A stretch of DNA of 19,903 nucleotides. It comes from Falciphora oryzae. Its lineage: Eukaryota; Ascomycota; Sordariomycetes; Magnaporthales; Magnaporthaceae. Both the position numbers and the translations under genes were made by a program. The stretch spans positions 124,545 through 144,447 of the forward strand of contig JNVV01000054.1 in the NCBI GenBank assembly GCA_000733355.1, given 5' to 3'. Position 1 is the stretch's first letter. Each line of letters starts with the position of its first letter. Under the pieces are notes generated by a model. It saw only the letters and a list, made by a program, of their open reading frames with translations. It had not been told where the DNA came from and searched no databases. Positions 15,801 to 19,903 of this stretch are shown here, piece after piece.

Positions 15801-18320
15801 AGCCCGAGTACTGGGACCGCGTCGTCGACGAGCCGGCCCGGCGCAGAAAGGTCAAGCGGCGCAGCCTGGACGACGTGTCCGGGAGCCACAAGCGCTGGCT
15901 CGAGGAAGAGTGGCGCGACGACGCCCACCTCAGCAACCTGGCGCCCGAGGAGCTGCACAAGCGGTGGTTTGGACAGTGAGTCGAGGCTTCCTGGGCAGCT
16001 CCCGTGGACCCTCAAGTCTCAACATTGCTAACATCCTTGCAGGGACGTCATCGACTGGCTCAAGGGCCTCATCAACGGTGTCCAGGGCGGCATCGACCTC
16101 AGCCACAGCTACAGCGAGACGTTTATCCTCAAGCTCATCGACCAGCGCGTCACGTGCCCCAACCTCGACGCCAAGCTCGAGATCAAGGCCGAGACGAGTG
16201 TCAACGTCGACGTCAACTACGGCTTCACGCTGATCGCCACCATCGGCACCGACAAGGCCCTCGTCGATCTCAGCAAGTCGTACCTCTACTTCCGCAACCG
16301 CGGCGAGGTCTCGGCAAAGTTCACCATGGAGGCGGCCGTGACGGCGCACTTTGACACGCAGGACATTACCCTGTTCTCGGCCGACAAGTTCGGCGCGGCC
16401 TTTGCGGTGCCCGGCGTCGTCACCATCGGCCCCAACTTCAAGCTGGCGGGCAGGCTCGAGGGCGAGGCGACGCTGGGCGTCGGCTTCGAGGCCACGGCCA
16501 AGCTCGCCGAGTGGGACACGCGGCAGACATACCCGGCCGAGAACGACGAGTGGGTGCCCAAGAGCGACAAGAACCCCAACAAGGACGGCACCCAGATCCT
16601 GAAGGCGCCCGAGTTCGACTGGGGCTTCACGCTCAACGGCCACGTCACGGCCCACGTCAAGCCCACCATCACGTTTGGCATCGAATTCAACCAGGACTTT
16701 CTGCCCGTTGAAAACTGCGCCGTCAACCTGGTCGCCGACGGCTACGTCACCTTCCACGCCGACTACAAGCCGCCCTCAAGCTTCTGCTACGGCGTCGACG
16801 CGGGCGCCGATCTGCTAGCTACTATCGACGCCCCCAGCGCTTTCAAGTGGGCCCTGCCCAAGTCCCCGTACCCCATCATCTCGGTCGACCCCGTCACCAT
16901 CTATCCCACCGATGGCAAGGATGCCTGCTGGACGCCCGGCGCCAGCAAGATGCGCGCGCGAGAGTTCGCCTACAACAGCAGCAGCAGCAGCAGGCGGCCC
17001 TCCATCTTTGATGGGGACGATGCTCTCCACTCGCTGGGCAAGCGAGCAGAGCGTTACGGGCCGCTCGTTCCCCGCGTCTCGGGTCTGCTGTGCCCGGGCA
17101 ACGTCGACGTCGGCGATATTCCGGCATGCCCGCTCTGCGGCAGCGACAGCGGGCTGACCAGGCGCGACGGCGAGACGTGCAGCTACGAGCCGACCGCAGA
17201 CGAACCTTGTCCCGCCGACAGCTCCCTGACGCGGAGACTCGAGGAGCTCGGCTTCTACGACGACGTCCATGGCGTCTTCAACACTTCCGACGCCGAGCTG
17301 GCGGGTCACCTCGAGAAGCGCAAAACCGAAGAGAAAGTCCTGACGTGGACCGACCACACCGGGTTTACGAGGGATCTGCCGTGCGGTAACTACGAAACAT
17401 GCGGCACCGCGGCCGGAGTCCACCGGTGGTACGGACCCGAGGGCCTCAACAGCAACAGCGAGTGCGGCATCGACATCGTCAAGCTGACGGCGCCCAACAC
17501 GGACACGAGGCAGTACGTCACGGAGCACGTGTACGAGGCGCACCTCCTCAAGCGCTTCATGGAGTTCCTGATCGACGGCAACAACGGGAGGTTCCCCGCC
17601 GGGTACACGAGGGCGTCGAGGCAGTGGGTGTCTGAGGTGCTGATCGGGACCGGCGGCAACCCGCACAAGGACCCGGGGTGGACAGGCAGCAGCCTGTTCT
17701 TTGAGATGACGTACGGCTTGGGCGGCAACCACAACAAGCCGGGGCTGGCGCTCGCGTACAAGGTCATGAACAACCGCAAAAAGACGCTGTTTGAAGAGGG
17801 CACCCTCGACTCGAGGGTCTCGAGCTCCAACCTCCAGACCAGGAAGGACCACCGCGACGTCTACGGCGTCTTCTCCTACATGAGCCACCCGGACATCTGG
17901 AACAAGTTTGTCACCTCGTCGCAGTACATGGAGGAGGCCTGCCACGAGTTCGACCAGACGTACAACTGGGGCAGCGCCGCGGGCGAGATTGGCCGCCCCC
18001 AGCGCGGCCAGAACCAGCCCGCAGCCGGTCTGCGGGACTTGTATGTCTACTTCATCGACGAGCTGCTCACCCACATCGAGCAACTGGGCGCGGGCTGGTA
18101 TCAGGCGGCGGAGCCTGCGTTCAGGGGGACGTACGGCAGCGACAATGCCGGCATAGCCTGGCTGAACAACGTGCTCAACCGCAACGGCCTCATCTCGCCA
18201 ACCACGCTGAGGTTTCCACACTCGGCCCTCGGCCACGGGCCGGGCCCGACTTTGTTGCAGAGCACGTTTGACGGCTTGTGGCGGACAGGTCCGGGCTATG
18301 GGCCGGCTGGGCCATTCTAG
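12813..18320 (+). CDS. Killer-toxin-like GH18 chitinase (subgroup C type), 3 exons, 1784 aa
   Basis: Exons are 12813-14716, 14803-15975 and 16043-18320 (5355 nt, 1785 codons with stop). Both introns are GT-AG, with GACTGACA and GCTAACAT as likely branch sites. Residues 1-19 are a signal peptide. Two hevein-type ChtBD1 domains lie at 98-123 and 144-174. GH18 spans about 204-560 with the catalytic motif DGVDLDWE (323-330, acid Glu330), so hydrolysis of beta-1,4 GlcNAc chains is expected. Four cysteine modules, each ending in CC, follow at about 583-830, then a beta-strand-rich region (about 1030-1240) and a C-terminal domain (about 1457-1784). KR sites at 89-90, 202-203, 998-999, 1021-1022, 1359-1360 and 1451-1452 suggest Kex2 processing. 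The yeast killer-toxin alpha/beta precursor is the characterised relative and is likewise cleaved into two chains; no gamma subunit is seen here. No LysM unit was recognised in this protein. It is secreted and acts on its own or a competitor's wall. Confidence 0.92.
16976..16993 (+). repeat. (CAG)6 microsatellite within chitinase exon 3
   Basis: Six CAG units are read in the AGC frame as a run of serines (N-S-S-S-S-S-R) in the linker before the KR site at 1359-1360. Length variation would change only the linker length. Confidence 0.9.
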
Positions 18321-18660
18321 CCGTGGTTTGGTGATGCAAGGGCGGCCTTTGGTGTCCTGGGGCTGGCCTGTGTACTGCAGCAGACAGAATAAAACATGAT
18401 GTACATGGATCCAAGCTTCTCTTTGGTCCAACCGTCCATTCACGTGCAATCGGGGTTGGGGCATTGTGTAACGGCAACCCGTGGGCGACCTGCCACGACT
18501 GGAAATCCGAGCCCCGCGTCTGGTCTTGGGCACTGCTGTCTTTTCCTGGTTCAGCAAGCACGACAAGGAATAGATACCAGCCATGTCTGCGACTCCAGAC
18601 TTGGCGATTGAGGACATCCTGGCCGCCGTGCCGCACCTGGAATTGTCGGGACCGCTCTAA
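18321..18660. other. 3' flank of the chitinase gene
   Basis: No separate gene is supported. The short frames in this region show no domain. The transcript end is probably just after the AATAAA listed separately. Confidence 0.5.
18388..18393 (+). terminator. Polyadenylation signal AATAAA of the chitinase gene
   Basis: A canonical AATAAA lies 68 bases after the chitinase stop codon, in the right orientation, within a locally AT-richer stretch. This is a plausible cleavage and polyadenylation signal. Confidence 0.6.
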
Positions 18661-18981
18661 CGGGGTGCAGAACGAAGATGTGGATCTCGGGCGCGGCTGC
18701 TGGTTGGCCGCGTGCAGAAACTGTGGGGCGGGCGTTTGGTTTTGCGGCGCAGAACCAAGGCGTGGAGGGGGTGGAATAAGAAAGTATATTTAACGTCGGC
18801 ATAATCAGGATCTACCAGTCCCTGCCTCCCTAGGGGCATACGGCGTGCTAGCGCTACCTAAGCTTATCTACACCAGGCTAAAGTGCTGCCATCGAGGCGG
18901 CTAACAAATCAAACCCGAAGGCACACGGAGGTCGGGCCGCGTTCCGGCGCTCCTTGTTGGTGAGCGGGCGATCGGCGGAAG

Positions 18982-18997
18982 GGCGTATATATACGCC
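18982..18997. repeat. 16-bp perfect palindrome
   Basis: The sequence GGCGTATATATACGCC reads the same on both strands. Its AT core could serve as a promoter-like or protein-binding site. It is followed by another short inverted word pair (GCGCT/AGCGC) at 19000-19014. Confidence 0.9.
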
Positions 18998-19129
18998 AGG
19001 GCGCTGTAAGCGCTGCGGGTGGTAGTGATGCGTTCGGCCGGCGAGTATGCCGGAAAAGGGATAAGGCCGGGTTTGGGCGGGGGGGTCCTCGGGACCAGCC
19101 GGATGTGCTGGGGACCAACGAGCCTGATG

Positions 19130-19261
19130 TTGGTCCGGTTAAAGTAATAGGTATAAAGGAATTAGGGTACAAGGGAAAAAGGGGGAAGGGGGAAAGGGGG
19201 AAAGGTTGTGTATATGCCTTTAAAGCCCGTTACTATCGCCCGGCGATAGTGAAATAGTTGG
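19130..19261. repeat. Diverged direct repeat, copy A
   Basis: Starts TTGGTCCGGTT, passes through a pure purine tract (19171-19205), then GGTTGTGT, a GCCTTTAAA block, and a 19-nt palindrome with 9-bp arms ACTATCGCC/GGCGATAGT at 19232-19250. The same order of blocks recurs about 360 bases downstream in copy B. Confidence 0.7.
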
Positions 19262-19488
19262 TATCCTTAATGAACGAGGCGAAAAGGGAGGGCTTTTGAA
19301 GTAGCTGTTTCCAATACCCGGGCCTATCAAAAGCCGGGAAAGGGTCCGCCGTAGGCCATTTGTTTTCCAACGCCCTAGCCAACCTGCGAAATACAGGGTG
19401 GGAGGGGGACTTATTTCCCCCACAGCGGCACGGGTTATCGTCCTCGTGTCCGAATTTTCGGTAGTACCAATCGAAGCCCCCGTGCCCG

Positions 19489-19610
19489 TTGGTCCGGTTG
19501 GGGTAAGGGAAAAGGAAAAGGTAAAGGGTGCAAAAGATAAAGGAGAAGGGTTGTGTGCGGGCATTTATCTAGGCTTTGTTATTACCGTCTAGTGATAGTT
19601 ATTCAGTGGG
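19489..19610. repeat. Diverged direct repeat, copy B
   Basis: Starts with the same TTGGTCCGGTT, continues through a purine-rich tract, then GGTTGTGT, GCATTTAT and GTTATTACCGTC...GTGATAGTTATT, parallel to copy A. The palindrome of copy A is degraded here. Downstream lies another inverted repeat, arms GGGCGGA and TCCGCCC at 19608-19614 and 19621-19627. Confidence 0.7.
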
Positions 19611-19668
19611 CGGATTGATATCCGCCCTGCCTACCCCCAGTACCTAGCTCCACGTCCGGCAGAAACCC

Positions 19669-19903
19669 ATGTGGAGCATGCCGTCCCTGTTCGACTGCTC
19701 GCTCCCGTTTTTTGGCGTGGGAACCGCCCTGGAGCTAACCAAAAGCATCAGCCTGCGCACCAGCTTGAGCGTCACGTGCTACGGCCTGGCGCCGGACGCA
19801 ACAGATGCATCAGTCCGCAGCAAGACCTGCGAGCGGGAGAGCCCCGTTGGGCAGGCGAGCAGCGCGGGGCGAGAACCCCTGATTCCCTTATCGTTATCAG
19901 TGA
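19669..19903 (+). CDS. Partial open frame running off the right edge, unrecognised
   Basis: From an ATG at 19669, with an in-frame stop shortly upstream, 78 codons stay open to the end of the window. The translation begins MWSMPSLFDCSLPFFGVG and shows no motif I recognise; it has neither a clear signal peptide nor a membrane segment. It could be the first exon of a gene extending to the right, or chance in GC-rich DNA. The opposite strand has stops in all three frames over the same stretch. Confidence 0.2.
   Translation, partial: MWSMPSLFDCSLPFFGVGTALELTKSISLRTSLSVTCYGLAPDATDASVRSKTCERESPVGQASSAGREPLIPLSLSV

Larger units (their letters stand above)
18661..19668. other. Repeat-rich intergenic DNA, probably transposon remnants
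   Basis: No coding frame with a recognisable domain was found; minus-strand frames at 18909-19172 and 19220-19564 are proline/serine-rich and unconvincing. The stretch has several palindromes, two purine-rich tracts and a diverged direct repeat pair, listed separately. Together they suggest a decayed retroelement or a composite repeat, but neither ends nor target duplications could be fixed. Confidence 0.5.

Noticed and set aside
12813..18320. A gamma-type killer toxin subunit associated with the chitinase
   Set aside because: No small secreted open frame that could be such a subunit was found next to the chitinase; the relationship to killer toxin rests on the alpha/beta-type chitinase only.
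16815..18617. Minus-strand open frame of 600 codons opposite chitinase exon 3
   Set aside because: It is a shadow of the same codon bias. The plus-strand reading contains the conserved C-terminal domain and the polyadenylation signal.
1..19903. tRNA, rRNA or CRISPR features
   Set aside because: No cloverleaf with a GGTTCGA-type T loop, no rRNA-like block and no regularly spaced repeats were found by eye on either strand.

Overview
The window looks like a nuclear segment of a filamentous ascomycete (Pezizomycotina). The reasons are short introns with GTRNGY-type donors and CTAAC/CTGAC branch sites, a HET-domain protein, a multi-LysM secreted protein, a killer-toxin-like GH18 chitinase, and a decayed pogo/Fot1-type transposase. 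Genes are GC-rich with C/G-ending codons. The organism cannot be named from the sequence alone.

Layout. Positions 1-1408 are a gene graveyard: the N-terminal part of a pogo/Fot1-like transposase runs directly into the 3' half of a cytochrome P450, and both are broken by frameshifts. Positions 1409-2450 hold no convincing gene but contain a 36-nt pure A tract. Positions 2451-4841 (minus) are one uninterrupted 796-codon frame for a divergent HET-domain protein. Positions 4842-6372 hold a cluster of perfect GC-rich hairpins and an open frame ending in a transmembrane segment, possibly the last exon or a relic of a membrane protein. Positions 6537-7355 (plus) encode an unrecognised 272-aa protein.

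The core of the window is a divergent gene pair. On the minus strand (10632 to 7531) I reconstruct a 12-exon, 730-aa secreted protein with about six LysM units. On the plus strand (12813 to 18320) I reconstruct a 3-exon, 1784-aa secreted chitinase: signal peptide, two hevein-type ChtBD1 domains, GH18 with an intact catalytic motif, four cysteine-rich modules, a beta-rich middle and a conserved C-terminal domain. KR dibasic sites lie at or near most domain boundaries. This is the architecture of subgroup C fungal chitinases, related to the alpha/beta subunit of yeast killer toxin, and these are known to cluster with LysM genes. The chitinase probably attacks or loosens chitin while the LysM protein binds chitin or chitin fragments. 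No gamma-type toxin subunit is visible.

The shared 2.2-kb upstream region contains a non-autonomous hAT-like element (11483-12189) with 16-bp perfect terminal inverted repeats and an 8-bp target duplication that differs at one base. Positions 18321-19668 contain palindromes, purine tracts and a diverged direct repeat pair, probably transposon-derived. An unassigned frame runs off the right edge.
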